Shown here: in pieces, positions 46,701 to 55,827 of the stretch
Layout of the letters: each line of letters opens with the position of its first letter
Position numbering within the stretch: position 1 is the first letter of the stretch
Source: Spirosoma agri
GTDB lineage: Bacteria > Bacteroidota > Bacteroidia > Cytophagales > Spirosomataceae
Reading direction: 5' to 3'
NCBI RefSeq assembly: GCF_010747415.1
Contig: NZ_JAAGNZ010000007.1
Span: forward strand, 1 to 64,000
DNA length: 64,000 nt
The notes under the pieces: model-generated
What the model was told of the DNA's origin: nothing
Databases searched by the model: none
Seen by the model: only the letters and a program-made list of their open reading frames with translations
Position numbers and translations under genes: made by a program

Positions 46701-47141
46701 GATCTATTAGTTTAGGTGGTCAGACACTCTGTTGACGAGGTATCTACCGTACCATTAACCTGAGAGCCTATTTAATGTTTGTTGCCGCAAATGAGCAAGC
46801 GCGCGATTTACGCATTATCGACAACCGCCCATACCATTAAGTATAATCACTTATCATTACGAGTTAAATCCGTTTGTTGTTGTTGACTATTGATAAAGTA
46901 GATTATAAGCCGATTTGATTCGTAAAAACGCCTACCCTGCCCATTCGATAGCCGTCGACGAAACCAAGATCAGGGAGTCTATAGCGGTGAGCTGTCGTCC
47001 CGGGCAGGTGGTTATCAGGATAACGTCTCGGATGATCTCAGTTTAGTTCACTCGTTTACTAAATTGACCTTCTGGCTAGATTAACTATACCGTCTGTCTA
47101 CTCGTGCGTACTTTATCCTAAGATAGCTTTCGATGGTACAG
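46701..47141. other. Intergenic region
   Basis: About 440 bases between two minus-strand genes. No convincing gene. A hairpin at 47120-47148 (AAGATAGCT / AGCTATCTT) overlaps the acyltransferase stop and is probably its terminator. Confidence 0.4.
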
Positions 47142-48242
47142 CTATCTTCCAGGAGGAGTTTGTTCGTACAGCATGGCCGAATTAGCTCGTTGGGCGCTTC
47201 GATTCACCGATTTCCACCGTAAGAATGGTTTCTCCACCAATCGCCACGATAAATAACCGGCGACATAGGAGCCAACGAAAACGACCCACAAATAAGCCCC
47301 CTGATGTAACAGATTCATTGTTACCAGCACATTCAGCAGTAAGCCGTGATACATATACACTCCGTACGAAATATCGTTCCCTTTCAGCAATCGGTCCGCC
47401 AGCGTAGGCACGGTATAAGCCAGTGATATACTACTCAGCACCAATAAGATGCTCTGTACAATCGGCCCCAGTGTTGTGGTACCCCATACTGTCCAGAACA
47501 GACTGGTGAAGGCCAGCCAATACAGGCCCTTGCCGCGAATCCATTGCCAGCGGTGGAGTTTCCATCGCTGGGCAACTACCCCCGTCAGAAACAGGTAGAT
47601 ATGAGGCATAAATGTGTAGCGAAGCAGCTTTTCGAACGTTGATTCGTTGAAGATCGTTGCTCCTGGTCGATAGAGTGCTTTACCCATGGCAAACACCACA
47701 AAAAAGAGCCACCAGCCGACCAGTTGCCAATTACCCCTTTTGTGATTGGTTTTGCTAATCAATTGGTAACCAATGGGCAACAGCGTGTAGAATTGGAGTT
47801 CGATCGGGATCGTCCAGATGCTGCCGTTGTAGGAGCCGAAGCCAAAATCAGCCAAAAAAGCTGGCGTGTAGATAAGCCCAAATCCCTGACTAATGAACCA
47901 CAGCCCCCCTTCGAACGTGAATAGCTGAGCCGGGTGAAGCCACCAGAGCACTAGCCCTGTTGTGAGTAACAGACCCCACAAACCCGGAAAGATGCGCAGC
48001 AGCCGGTTACGGCAATAATGTTGCCAGGTTGGGCTACGTTCCAGGGAGGCCGAGATCAAATAGCCACTAATGCCGAAAAAGACGGGTACGCCGGGGAAAT
48101 AACTCAGTAAGCTGTTCCAGCCGGGAAAATCAAGTTGCAGATGCCGCAGCGAATGGACAAGCAGCACTTGAGTAGCGGCCCCAATTCGGATCAAATCAAA
48201 ATTATTTTGTCGGAAGCTGAGATCGGTGCGGCCTACGTTCAT
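47142..48242 (-). CDS. Acyltransferase family 3 (OafA-like) membrane protein
   Basis: This 366-aa protein has about ten membrane helices and the acyltransferase_3 signatures: an early histidine in the first helix region (NNFDLIRIGAATQVLLVHSLRHL), FFGISGYLISASLERSP, RIFPGLW, and SIWTIPIELQFY. Members O-acetylate sugars of LPS, capsule, peptidoglycan or glycolipids. No polysaccharide genes are beside it. A small Cys-containing ORF lies 12 bases upstream in the same direction and may be co-transcribed. Confidence 0.92.
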   Translation of the reverse strand: MNVGRTDLSFRQNNFDLIRIGAATQVLLVHSLRHLQLDFPGWNSLLSYFPGVPVFFGISGYLISASLERSPTWQHYCRNRLLRIFPGLWGLLLTTGLVLWWLHPAQLFTFEGGLWFISQGFGLIYTPAFLADFGFGSYNGSIWTIPIELQFYTLLPIGYQLISKTNHKRGNWQLVGWWLFFVVFAMGKALYRPGATIFNESTFEKLLRYTFMPHIYLFLTGVVAQRWKLHRWQWIRGKGLYWLAFTSLFWTVWGTTTLGPIVQSILLVLSSISLAYTVPTLADRLLKGNDISYGVYMYHGLLLNVLVTMNLLHQGAYLWVVFVGSYVAGYLSWRLVEKPFLRWKSVNRSAQRANSAMLYEQTPPGR

Positions 48243-48254
48243 AATGCGTGTTAG

Positions 48255-48527
48255 TTACGGACACAACTGTTCTTTTGTGACGGTCTTTGATCCCGACACC
48301 TCCATACGGAGAGCAGTCTGTTTGATGTTATGCGTGCACAGGCCATCTCCGCAGCCAGCGGACATTGGTGTACGATAGTTGGTTTTGATGAGCTTGAAAA
48401 TTTCATCGGAAACACGCTCGGTAGCAACGTGAAACGAAGACCGAGCATTGGTGATGTATAGAAATTCTCCATTCTCACGCACGTTCCAGTTAATAGCCTG
48501 AACGTTCCTTTTCAGCGTTGTATTCAT
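48255..48527 (-). CDS. Hypothetical small Cys-containing protein
   Basis: A 90-aa frame starting at an ATG (MNTTLKRNVQAINWNVRENGEFLYI) and ending 12 bases before the acyltransferase gene. It has no membrane segment or signal. It contains three cysteines (AGCGDGLCTHNIKQ and the C-terminal LCP). An overlapping frame (48251-48478) is less protein-like. I recognise no family; the tight link suggests an operon with the acyltransferase. Confidence 0.5.
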   Translation of the reverse strand: MNTTLKRNVQAINWNVRENGEFLYITNARSSFHVATERVSDEIFKLIKTNYRTPMSAGCGDGLCTHNIKQTALRMEVSGSKTVTKEQLCP

Positions 48528-48777
48528 AAAAAAAAACTGTTGAGCAACACATCCCGAAACGATCGGAATGGATACAAACGACTACTACCACCGCCCTTCA
48601 CAAGCGGTCAATGAGGAGATAAGAAAGCATGGTGGGACTTCCCCGGCCTCGAGAGAAGCCGTACGACAGCTTGACCGAGAAGCGGTCAGCGTTGGGTTGT
48701 CAGGGGGGAGTAGGTTGTTGCATCGTTGTATACCTAACGACAAAGGTCAAAAATTGATTAAGGAATCGTCAATTTAG

Positions 48778-49131
48778 GGTAAACTAGTACAAAATCCTTA
48801 GTGAACGGGACTATTTTTGAACAATTTCAAGATTTAATTAAATTCGAAAGTAATTTGGTTACTCATTAAGAAAGGTGTTAGAAAATAGCCAGCGCATCAA
48901 ACAGGCGGATGGAAGAAAACGATTGCATCCAAAGCAGGCCAGAAAGTATACCGTCTTTACATGAACTGATTGCCTCATCTCTGAGTCATCCTATGCTCTG
49001 CGGCCTCGTTCGGCCAGACGTTATAACCGACCAGATCGCCTAAACAACGGACCACGTCGGACTGTCAATGTCGGCCAATACCATATCAAGGGCGGGCAAG
49101 TTGGCGTGAATGTGCGAGAACAGGGTACGTT
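48778..49131. other. Gene-free region beside the ars operon
   Basis: About 350 bases with no gene or strong repeat that I can see. Confidence 0.35.
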
Positions 49132-50190
49132 TCACACGTGCTTTTGAAAGCCTTTTTTGTAATGGGGTGAAAACTTTCTCTCTTGTTTCAACGCAAAATT
49201 GACTATCAGAATCAGCACCGGCACTTCGATCAGGGGACCAACCACGGCGGCAAAGGCCGCACCGGAATCGATGCCGAAAACGGCGATGGCCACTGCAATA
49301 CCCAGTTCAAAATTGTTACCCGCTGCGGTGAAGGCCAGCGACGTTGATTTAGCGTAATCGGCCCCGGCTCGTTTCGAGAGATAAAAGGCCGAAAAGAACA
49401 TGATGGCAAAGTAAACCGTCAGCGGAATGGCGATTCGTACCACATCGAGCGGGATGGACACGATCAGTTGCCCTTTGAGACTGAACATGACGACGATGGT
49501 AAACAACAGCGCAATGAGCGTTATCGGGCTGATGACGGGTAAAAAGCGGTCCTCGTACCACTGGCGGCTGTATAGTCGCGTAAGAATGATCCGCGAGAAC
49601 AGCCCGGCCAGAAATGGCACGCCCAAATAGATGAAAACGCTCGTGGCCACTTCGCCAATCGTAATATTGACCGCATAACCTTTCAGCCCGAACAAAGGCG
49701 GTAACACAGTGATAAAAACGTAGGCATAGACCGAATAGAACAACACCTGAAAAATGCTGTTGAAGGCTACCAGGCCAGCCGCATAAAGCCGATCACCTTT
49801 CGCCAAATCATTCCAGACGATCACCATGGCGATGCAGCGAGCAATGCCGATCAGGATTAAGCCGGTCATGTATTCGGGCTTGTCGGGTAGAAAGATGATT
49901 GCCAGAACGAACATCAGCAGAGGGCCAATGATCCAGTTTTGCAGCAAAGACAAGCCGAGGATTTTGGTATTGGCAAACACCTTCGGCAGCTCGCTGTACC
50001 GCACTTTCGCCAGCGGTGGGTACATCATCAGCACCAAGCCAATTGCCAATGGAACATTGGTTGAACCAGAATTAAACTGATTGATGAAGCCTTGCGACTG
50101 CGGGAAGAAATAACCGATGCCCACGCCGATCAACATGGCCAGGAAGATCCACAGCGTTAGGAAGCGGTCGAGAAACGAAAGCTTAGGCAT
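49132..50190 (-). CDS. ACR3-type arsenite efflux permease
   Basis: This 352-aa protein has about ten helices and matches the ACR3 family: FLDRFLTLWIFLAMLIGVGIGYFFP at the start, GLILIGIARCIAMVIVWNDLAKGD with the conserved cysteine, and FTAAGNNFELGIAVAIAVFG, a typical late helix. It exports As(III) driven by the proton motive force. Its start overlaps the end of arsC by 8 bases, so the two genes are translationally coupled. It is the last gene of the ars operon. Confidence 0.95.
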   Translation of the reverse strand: MPKLSFLDRFLTLWIFLAMLIGVGIGYFFPQSQGFINQFNSGSTNVPLAIGLVLMMYPPLAKVRYSELPKVFANTKILGLSLLQNWIIGPLLMFVLAIIFLPDKPEYMTGLILIGIARCIAMVIVWNDLAKGDRLYAAGLVAFNSIFQVLFYSVYAYVFITVLPPLFGLKGYAVNITIGEVATSVFIYLGVPFLAGLFSRIILTRLYSRQWYEDRFLPVISPITLIALLFTIVVMFSLKGQLIVSIPLDVVRIAIPLTVYFAIMFFSAFYLSKRAGADYAKSTSLAFTAAGNNFELGIAVAIAVFGIDSGAAFAAVVGPLIEVPVLILIVNFALKQERKFSPHYKKGFQKHV

Positions 50191-50656
50191 GGGTGGTTCG
50201 ACTCGTTACGTTGTCCTCGATGAATTGACGACTGTACGCTTTGATCTCGTCGCGTACCTGACGAAACGAAGTCAGGGGATCAACGTCAGACTGATGGCCG
50301 GGATCAGTAAAACTATGGTGTACTTTCTTGGCCGTGGATGGAAAAATCGGGCACTGTTCGCGGGCGTTGTCACACACCGTTATCACGTAATCGAACGGAA
50401 TAGCAATGTATTCGTCAGCGTGATTAGAGGTGTGGTGCGAAATATCGATGCCATCCTCAGCCATGACTTGGATCGCCAGAGGATTGACCCCGTGGGGAGC
50501 AACGCCCGCGCTGTACACCTGGGCGCTCCTGTTTCGGCCCGCCGTATCGTTGTCCAACACATCGTGGTCCGACACATCGGCGAAATGTTGCAGATAGCCG
50601 TGGGCCATCTGGGAGCGGGCGGAATTGCCCGTGCAAAGTACAAGGATAGTTTTCAT
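50183..50656 (-). CDS. arsC: Arsenate reductase, thioredoxin-coupled (LMW phosphatase type)
   Basis: The ATG at 50656 (MKTILVLCTGNSARSQMAH) gives 157 aa. The CX5R loop (Cys8-Arg14, CTGNSAR) is the phosphatase-like active site. Cys95 and Cys102 (VCDNAREQC) are the redox pair expected for thioredoxin-linked ArsC. It reduces arsenate to arsenite, which the downstream ACR3 pump removes. Between about residues 30 and 46 there is extra sequence (DHDVLDNDTAGRNRSAQ) compared with typical members. It is preceded by the DUF6428 gene by 29 bases. Confidence 0.94.
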   Translation of the reverse strand: MKTILVLCTGNSARSQMAHGYLQHFADVSDHDVLDNDTAGRNRSAQVYSAGVAPHGVNPLAIQVMAEDGIDISHHTSNHADEYIAIPFDYVITVCDNAREQCPIFPSTAKKVHHSFTDPGHQSDVDPLTSFRQVRDEIKAYSRQFIEDNVTSRTTHA

Positions 50657-50685
50657 GGTGTTTTTATTCGTGAATGGTGACTTGA

Positions 50686-51264
50686 TTAGCAGCCGCAACC
50701 AGGGGAGCAGGCCGGGGCATTAGCTTCGACAAGTTCTAAAACAGGTTTGACCGTTGCTTTTTCAGCAGCTGGGGCACAGCCGGATTCGCCCGACGTGGTT
50801 TTGCCACAACACTGCAACCGGGCAAGGGCTTTGCACTGGGTGTAATCCGGTATCAGGCCGACCGTGAAGCTGTCGCCCTCCGTTGTCAGTTCGCCGGGGT
50901 ACATTTGGCGGGTGTCGAATTTAGAGTTGCCAAACTCGATTTTGACCGTAGCCACCGGATTCAGGAGCAGCGACTTTTCCACCAGGTTGATAATGGACAG
51001 GGCTTTTCTCACCTCCATCGAGCGGTCAGCTTCGTTCACTGGCGGCTCCCAGAGTTGCACGATTACTTCCGTCCAGGTGTTCATCTGCCCACCGCAATCG
51101 ACCGATACAACGGAGGCTTGTTTGATCTCGGTAATGTGAAACGACGGATGGACAAATTCCTCTTCCGCATACTGAAATTGCAGAAACTTATCGGGGTTCT
51201 GAATGAGCGTGTCTTTGAACGCTTGCCAGGTCATTGGCTCGGATGCAGTTATAAGCTTCTCCAT
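50686..51264 (-). CDS. DUF6428 family protein of the ars operon
   Basis: This 192-aa soluble protein has no catalytic motif that I recognise. The core (WQAFKDTLIQNPDKFLQFQYAEEEFVHPSFHITEIKQ, IVQLWEPP, ALSIINLVEKSLLLNP, YPGELTTEGDSFTVGLIPDYTQCKALARLQCCGK) is the domain often found next to arsR and arsC in Bacteroidota. The C-terminus is cysteine-rich (CSPGCGC), which could bind arsenite or another thiophilic ion. It is the second gene of the operon. Confidence 0.85.
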   Translation of the reverse strand: MEKLITASEPMTWQAFKDTLIQNPDKFLQFQYAEEEFVHPSFHITEIKQASVVSVDCGGQMNTWTEVIVQLWEPPVNEADRSMEVRKALSIINLVEKSLLLNPVATVKIEFGNSKFDTRQMYPGELTTEGDSFTVGLIPDYTQCKALARLQCCGKTTSGESGCAPAAEKATVKPVLELVEANAPACSPGCGC

Positions 51265-51270
51265 TGTATT

Positions 51271-51286
51271 ATTGCAATATTACGAT
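51271..51286. promoter_or_regulatory. Candidate ArsR operator, copy 1
   Basis: ATTGCAATATTACGAT lies just upstream of the DUF6428 gene, inside the arsR-DUF6428 gap. An identical 16-mer occurs upstream of arsR. The core is dyad-like (CAATATTA). Confidence 0.65.
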
Positions 51287-51333
51287 TAACAAGCACAAAA
51301 AAATACCTGCCGCTCTATCAGTCTAGTTCCAGG

Positions 51334-51660
51334 TCAGCAACAGGAAGCGGGTACGAACGATTCCAGCAGGGCACCGAACGCATGTTGAGCTTCCTCCCAC
51401 ACCGTGGGATTGATACAGTAGCAGACGCGGGGCGGGGTGATTTCGCCCTGAACGATGCCAATGCGTTTTAGTTCTTTCAAATGTTGGGAAACGGTCGCCT
51501 GGGCCAAATGCAGTTCGCCCACCAGATCACCACAAACGCACGCTTTCCTGGAAATGAGCATTTGCAGAATGGCCACCCGGGCGGGATGCGCAAAGGCTTT
51601 GGCTAAATCCGCAATGCGGTTTTGCTCATCGGTGAAAATTTCGGTTTTCGTCAGGCCCAT
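51334..51660 (-). CDS. arsR: ArsR/SmtB family transcriptional repressor
   Basis: This 108-aa winged-helix protein has recognition helix ATVSQHLKELKRIGIVQGE at about 55-73. Metalloid-binding cysteines are present near alpha-3 (ACVCGDL, Cys41 and Cys43) and, unusually, also as CYC (80, 82) and a terminal CC (107-108). ArsR dimers leave DNA when they bind As(III). It is the first gene of the operon, with identical operator-like 16-mers upstream of it and of the next gene, pointing to two control points. Confidence 0.94.
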   Translation of the reverse strand: MGLTKTEIFTDEQNRIADLAKAFAHPARVAILQMLISRKACVCGDLVGELHLAQATVSQHLKELKRIGIVQGEITPPRVCYCINPTVWEEAQHAFGALLESFVPASCC

Positions 51661-51687
51661 GTCGCAAAGGTAGCAGACTATTTTCTC

Positions 51688-51703
51688 ATTGCAATATTAC
51701 GAT
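51688..51703. promoter_or_regulatory. Candidate ArsR operator, copy 2
   Basis: An identical ATTGCAATATTACGAT lies 28 bases upstream of the arsR start, embedded in a longer imperfect palindrome with ends CTCAT / ATGAG. Together with copy 1 this is good evidence for an operator. Confidence 0.7.
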
Positions 51704-51787
51704 GAGCAAATCAGTACTAATGCTGCCAGTATGTAAGCGATTGTCTGAACTTGCCCTTGCCCGAACAGGAATAAACTGAGTATGCAC

Positions 51788-52024
51788 TTACTCGGTTTGC
51801 ATCCTGATGCGGGTTACTAACGAATTGACCTTATTTTTTTCCGTCCTGAATTGGCTGTATGTGGTCAATATCATTGGCTTTCTGGTGGCGCTGTCGCGTC
51901 GGGCTTTATTCTCTTGCTTCATTACATCATCGAGTAAAGCAACCATGGCCGGCATAGCTTTTATTTGCTGCCACTCTGTCTTTTTCCAGCCAATCTGCTC
52001 AGTCAGTTTATTTTGAAACACCAT
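51788..52024 (-). CDS. Hypothetical small protein
   Basis: A 78-aa frame starting at an ATG (MVFQNKLTEQIGWKKTEWQQIKAMPAMVALLDDVMKQ), basic and helical, with no recognised family. It is upstream of arsR and co-directional but separated by about 130 bases. It could be a real small gene or the end of a decayed one. Confidence 0.4.
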   Translation of the reverse strand: MVFQNKLTEQIGWKKTEWQQIKAMPAMVALLDDVMKQENKARRDSATRKPMILTTYSQFRTEKNKVNSLVTRIRMQTE

Positions 52025-52367
52025 TTGGGAACAACTTACGCCATAATCGACGCCATCAATACCAGTTATGGTAAGCTGGAGGGTAGCTTTATCCTAACTA
52101 AAGTCATCAATATGGTACTCATTCTGGCGACGAGTGGTTCGGTAGAATTATCAACTAATTTCCAACTTTCACCCAGCAAGTGGGTTAAATTAGCTCAAAG
52201 GTGGCCATACAAGCGCAGACACCGCAGTTTTCGTGTCAGCAATCGCACTGCTCTAACGGCCAACCGGTCTTGTCTCAACGGCATTATCCGAGGGACGGCC
52301 CCCTGAGATGTATGGTTTTATAGATGCACCCGCTCTCGTATTAGTAGAAGTAGCCAACTGTTTGACG
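52025..52367. other. Gene-free region before the DUF808 gene
   Basis: About 340 bases with no convincing gene. The open frame of DUF808 extends upstream from 52308, but the family start is at 52368. Confidence 0.35.
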
Positions 52368-53291
52368 ATGCCTTCAGGATTTTTTGCGTTATTAGATGAT
52401 ATCTCGGCGTTGGTAAAAGCAAGCGCTGCCAGTTTAGACGATGTGCCAACGCAAGTGGCCAAAACGACCGGAAAAGTGTCGGGCATTGTCATTGATGATA
52501 CGGCTGTTACGCCCAAGTATGTCGTGGGGCTCGATCCATCCCGGGAACTAGCCATTATTTACCAGATTGCCAAAAAATCGCTGATCAACAAACTCCTGAT
52601 ACTAAGCCCAGCAGCTCTGTTGCTTGGCTACTTTGCCCCTTGGGCCATTACGCCTATTTTAATGGTAGGTGGCGCTTATTTGTGCTTTGAAGGCTACGAA
52701 AAGGTTCATTCCCTGTTTAGTCACCACGATGGTCAAACGGAACGGGAGCCAGTAAAAGAGATCACTCCTCAGGAGCTGGAGAAGGAACGAGTGGGTAGTG
52801 CAGTTCGTACCGATATTATTTTGTCGGCCGAGATTATGGCTATTGCCTATAGTCAGGTAACCGGCCAGGCGATCCTGAATCAGATTATAGTGATGGTGAC
52901 GGTGGCTATTTTCATTACGGTGGCCGTCTATGGATTTGTTGGCCTGATTGTTAAAGCCGATGACCTGGGGGTACATCTGGCTGGCAGTGAACAGTCACCG
53001 ACTACTCAGAAGATTGGCCGCGGTATTGTGAAATTTATGCCGCATTTCTTGACTTGGTTAGGTTATGTCGGTACAGCCGCCATGCTTTGGGTCGGTGCCG
53101 AAATCATTGCACACGGCATACCGTATACCGCTCATTTACTGCACGATCTGGAACAGAGCTTGTCATCAATGCCGATCGTAGCCTGGTTGGCCAAGGTCCT
53201 GGCCTGTGGAGCTGGCGGACTCGTAATCGGCTTTATTGTTGAGAAGGTTGTCGGGCTGGTTAAAAAGGTCTTTTTCCAGTCGGGGAAGTAG
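52368..53291 (+). CDS. DUF808 (YedI-like) membrane protein
   Basis: The start at 52368 (MPSGFFALLDDISALVKASAASLDDV) is the conserved family N-terminus and gives 307 aa; the frame is open further upstream but without similarity. Other marks: VIDDTAVTPKYVVGLDPSRELAIIYQIAKKSLINK, GGAYLCFEGYEKVHSLF and a RTDIILSAEIMAIA segment. Several hydrophobic helices follow (about 80-115, 165-215 and 230-300). The function of DUF808 is unknown. It is a single gene. Confidence 0.9.
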   Translation: MPSGFFALLDDISALVKASAASLDDVPTQVAKTTGKVSGIVIDDTAVTPKYVVGLDPSRELAIIYQIAKKSLINKLLILSPAALLLGYFAPWAITPILMVGGAYLCFEGYEKVHSLFSHHDGQTEREPVKEITPQELEKERVGSAVRTDIILSAEIMAIAYSQVTGQAILNQIIVMVTVAIFITVAVYGFVGLIVKADDLGVHLAGSEQSPTTQKIGRGIVKFMPHFLTWLGYVGTAAMLWVGAEIIAHGIPYTAHLLHDLEQSLSSMPIVAWLAKVLACGAGGLVIGFIVEKVVGLVKKVFFQSGK

Positions 53292-53444
53292 CGCAACCAG
53301 TTTGTCCAGTTTTTCTCCTTCCGTCCCTCCTTCTTCATCGCTAGAAAAATAAGTAAGAACCATTCTTTGTTTGTGGCGGCTTCGACTGGCTCAGTGACCC
53401 AACTTGCCTGAATAGCATCAGTTATGTTCAGTATAGGTCAGTAG

Positions 53445-53801
53445 TCAGCGCTTTCCAGGACGGGACACTCTTTGTCGTTCAACACAAAACGTCCAAATAC
53501 TTTTCTGGACTTGATGGATCAAAGGGGCCTCTGTATTTAGCATGATACCAGTCTGTCCGGGGCAGCAACCATAAGCCAGGATTGAATCGGTAAGCTGAAC
53601 ACTTATTTCATCCTTACCAATAAAAACAAATGGGGCTGTCTTTCTGGCGAACTGTATAGACCCTGATTGATTCAGCACAAAGCCAGCGTTAACGGCGGCA
53701 CCCGGTTCAGCAAATTTCTGTCCCCGTATATCTGTTGCCCTGAAGCCGTTTTTATGACCGATAAAAACCGTATATGACCAGCCCCACCATAACCGATTCA
53801 A
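53445..53801 (-). CDS. Hypothetical protein
   Basis: A 118-aa frame whose listed ATG lies inside the upstream membrane-protein gene, overlapping it by about 50 bases. The true start may be later. The middle (GFVLNQSGSIQFARKTAPFVFIGKDEISVQLTDSILAYGCCPGQTGIML) looks like real beta-rich protein. I recognise no family. It is probably co-transcribed with the gene at 53752. Confidence 0.45.
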   Translation of the reverse strand: MNRLWWGWSYTVFIGHKNGFRATDIRGQKFAEPGAAVNAGFVLNQSGSIQFARKTAPFVFIGKDEISVQLTDSILAYGCCPGQTGIMLNTEAPLIHQVQKSIWTFCVERQRVSRPGKR

Positions 53802-54030
53802 TGATCCAGACAGTGCGGGTATTATTATGCGTAATGCGTCGAATGACCCAATGTCCCCCCAGGCATATCACCATTATTGGCAGACCAAGCACAATCTCGA
53901 GCGGATAGTCTCGCTGTTGGTCGGGTGTTCCGTAAAGCACATAATAGAGGCCATGCAGTATTTCATACAAACCCAGTAAGGCTCCCAGCGTCAGGGGTGT
54001 GATCCAGTTTAGTATCTTCTCAATCGTCAT
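53752..54030 (-). CDS. Small membrane protein, hypothetical
   Basis: This 92-aa frame with an ATG start (MTIEKILNWITPLTLGALLGLYEILHGLYYVLYG) has three hydrophobic segments (about 10-31, 44-60 and 72-90), so it is a small inner-membrane protein. I recognise no family. A second frame overlaps its 3' end. Confidence 0.55.
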   Translation of the reverse strand: MTIEKILNWITPLTLGALLGLYEILHGLYYVLYGTPDQQRDYPLEIVLGLPIMVICLGGHWVIRRITHNNTRTVWIIESVMVGLVIYGFYRS

Positions 54031-54191
54031 ACTACTGCTTATATTCTAGTGAGTATTCTGACCCCGTTATTGTTCGTTTCCTAGAACGTCCGTTCGAAAC
54101 AAAAACGAACAGCATCAACGGCATAGTCTATGAACAAACTGGTGCATGACCAGAATCTCGTGTGCATACTGAGCGTTCGTTCGACGTTTTT

Positions 54192-54947
54192 TTATGGGCT
54201 GTTCGTACGGCCTCTCGATGAACTTATGCCCGTTGAAACGAGCGGATCAATGTGCCCTTCTTGATCAAGTACTTCGAGTTTTGCTTGATTGGTGGCATCA
54301 ACATATAACTTGATGCGTGGACGGCCCTGCGCATCGTGGATAAACAAACCTACTTCCCGCTGCTTCGTCCGACCCACAAATAAGCGGTCTTGGCCAAAAC
54401 GACCAGCCGCTTTTAATCGACTCATTGCTTGCCGAAACTCCGCTGGGTTTAGCATTCTCTTTAAAGAATCAACCAAGATCTGTTGCTGAGCCAGATTCGG
54501 CGATTCAGGCCGATCCCAGAGTTTTAAGCCGTAGGACTTGAGAGAGCCCTGCGAGGTAGCTTCCTCATCGTACTGTACCTGTAATAGCTGATCGCCCCGA
54601 AATTGATCCATCGATAACGCCATACCTGCCTGGCTGGGTGTTCCATCGTAAACCAAGCCACCACACTCATCGCCTGAACTATTGAAGAAGAGCAGACCGG
54701 CCTCTCGTTGCCGGGAGGGCACAGGTTGCCCATTGATGAGGCCCGGATGTTGGCGGTGCCGGTTACTAAGAACCATCTTCAGCTGGCCATTAGGCTCAAC
54801 AATATTGATCCGCTCAACGGTCAACTCCGTTAAAGGGGAATCAGGTTTCTGATTTGGCGTTAACACCCGCCAGCCAAGCCATACAATGAGGCCGGTTAGC
54901 AACAGGCTATACACTTTAAGGAATTGTACTTGCTGAGCAATGGTCAT
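54192..54947 (-). CDS. Membrane-anchored protein of unknown function
   Basis: This 251-aa protein has one N-terminal helix (about 10-29, VYSLLLTGLIVWLGWRVL) and an external domain. The rest is rich in short beta-strand signatures (LTVERINIVEPNGQLKMVLSNRHR, GLLFFNSSGDECGGLVYDG, EVGLFIHDAQGRPRIKLYVD, AKLEVLDQEGHI), in a repeat-like order of 'N-G-x-L-x-x' turns. I recognise no family. It is a single gene. Confidence 0.6.
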   Translation of the reverse strand: MTIAQQVQFLKVYSLLLTGLIVWLGWRVLTPNQKPDSPLTELTVERINIVEPNGQLKMVLSNRHRQHPGLINGQPVPSRQREAGLLFFNSSGDECGGLVYDGTPSQAGMALSMDQFRGDQLLQVQYDEEATSQGSLKSYGLKLWDRPESPNLAQQQILVDSLKRMLNPAEFRQAMSRLKAAGRFGQDRLFVGRTKQREVGLFIHDAQGRPRIKLYVDATNQAKLEVLDQEGHIDPLVSTGISSSRGRTNSP

Positions 54948-55827
54948 GGGTCAATGGGTTAAGAATGAATAAAACGATTCGAAACAGCAGCAGGATAATC
55001 TTTTTCACTAACACTCCGCAAGCTTAAGGTATGATTTTGTTAATAGTCATTTGACAAAATACCCGTTTCTTTTGCATATAGCCACCCATTCTTAAGCTGA
55101 GCAAATAAGTGGCTGTACTTTTTGGCACTTCAGAGTTTAGTGATTTTTATGCAGTGGGGGGGACAACGGTCAATCTGGGGTTCATAACCTGAGCCGGGTG
55201 CGTTTCTCCCCCTGTTCTTGAAAAATAGTTGATAAAGTCCTACTGGAAGATCCTCGATAACCAGCCGAGCTTGTACGTGGCCGATCGACAGCTATTTATT
55301 GTTCGCTAGCTCTGCCTGTCACTGCACGAATTGACCATGATCCGAAAACTGGGGGGTGAACTGCGCCTGATACTCCCCTCGGGCGGGATTGATGACTCGA
55401 CAGTGACTATGCTCACGCTCGTGATGGCAGAACCACCGGACCGGATCTGGAGCGCCGGTTGGGCACTATCCAGTGGGGTACTATACGGGACTAGTATAGC
55501 CATTGAGGGTGTAATTGACTAAGAAGCTGTGACTACCTGGCTGAGTCAGCGCAAAGGTGGTGTCTTGCGGAAGCCCACGCGAGAGACGCCGAAGCCGCTG
55601 ATGGGCGTACGAATTCATGCACGTAATCAACAATTTACCGTTTACAACCCGAAAGTGGGGCGGGGTAGCTTACAATCGGGCGTAAAGGCAGCACCAGCGG
55701 GATTACCCTAGCGCAATCAGATCACGAACCTAAAGACGATCGCATGGAAGGAAGCGATTCTGATTATACATTCTCCGATCCAATACAATCACTGCATTGA
55801 GATAGCCTACGCGAACTCATCTTAAAC
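54948..55827. other. Gene-poor region (about 880 bases)
   Basis: Short frames at 55331-55522 and 55529-55711 (plus) lie end to end but have no recognised sequence. They could be remnants of a decayed gene. No strong repeat was seen. Confidence 0.35.

Noticed and set aside
48568..48777. A 69-codon plus-strand frame divergent from the small Cys-containing gene
   Set aside because: Sequence is low in recognisable structure and the region is adjacent to non-coding DNA; could not be supported as a gene.
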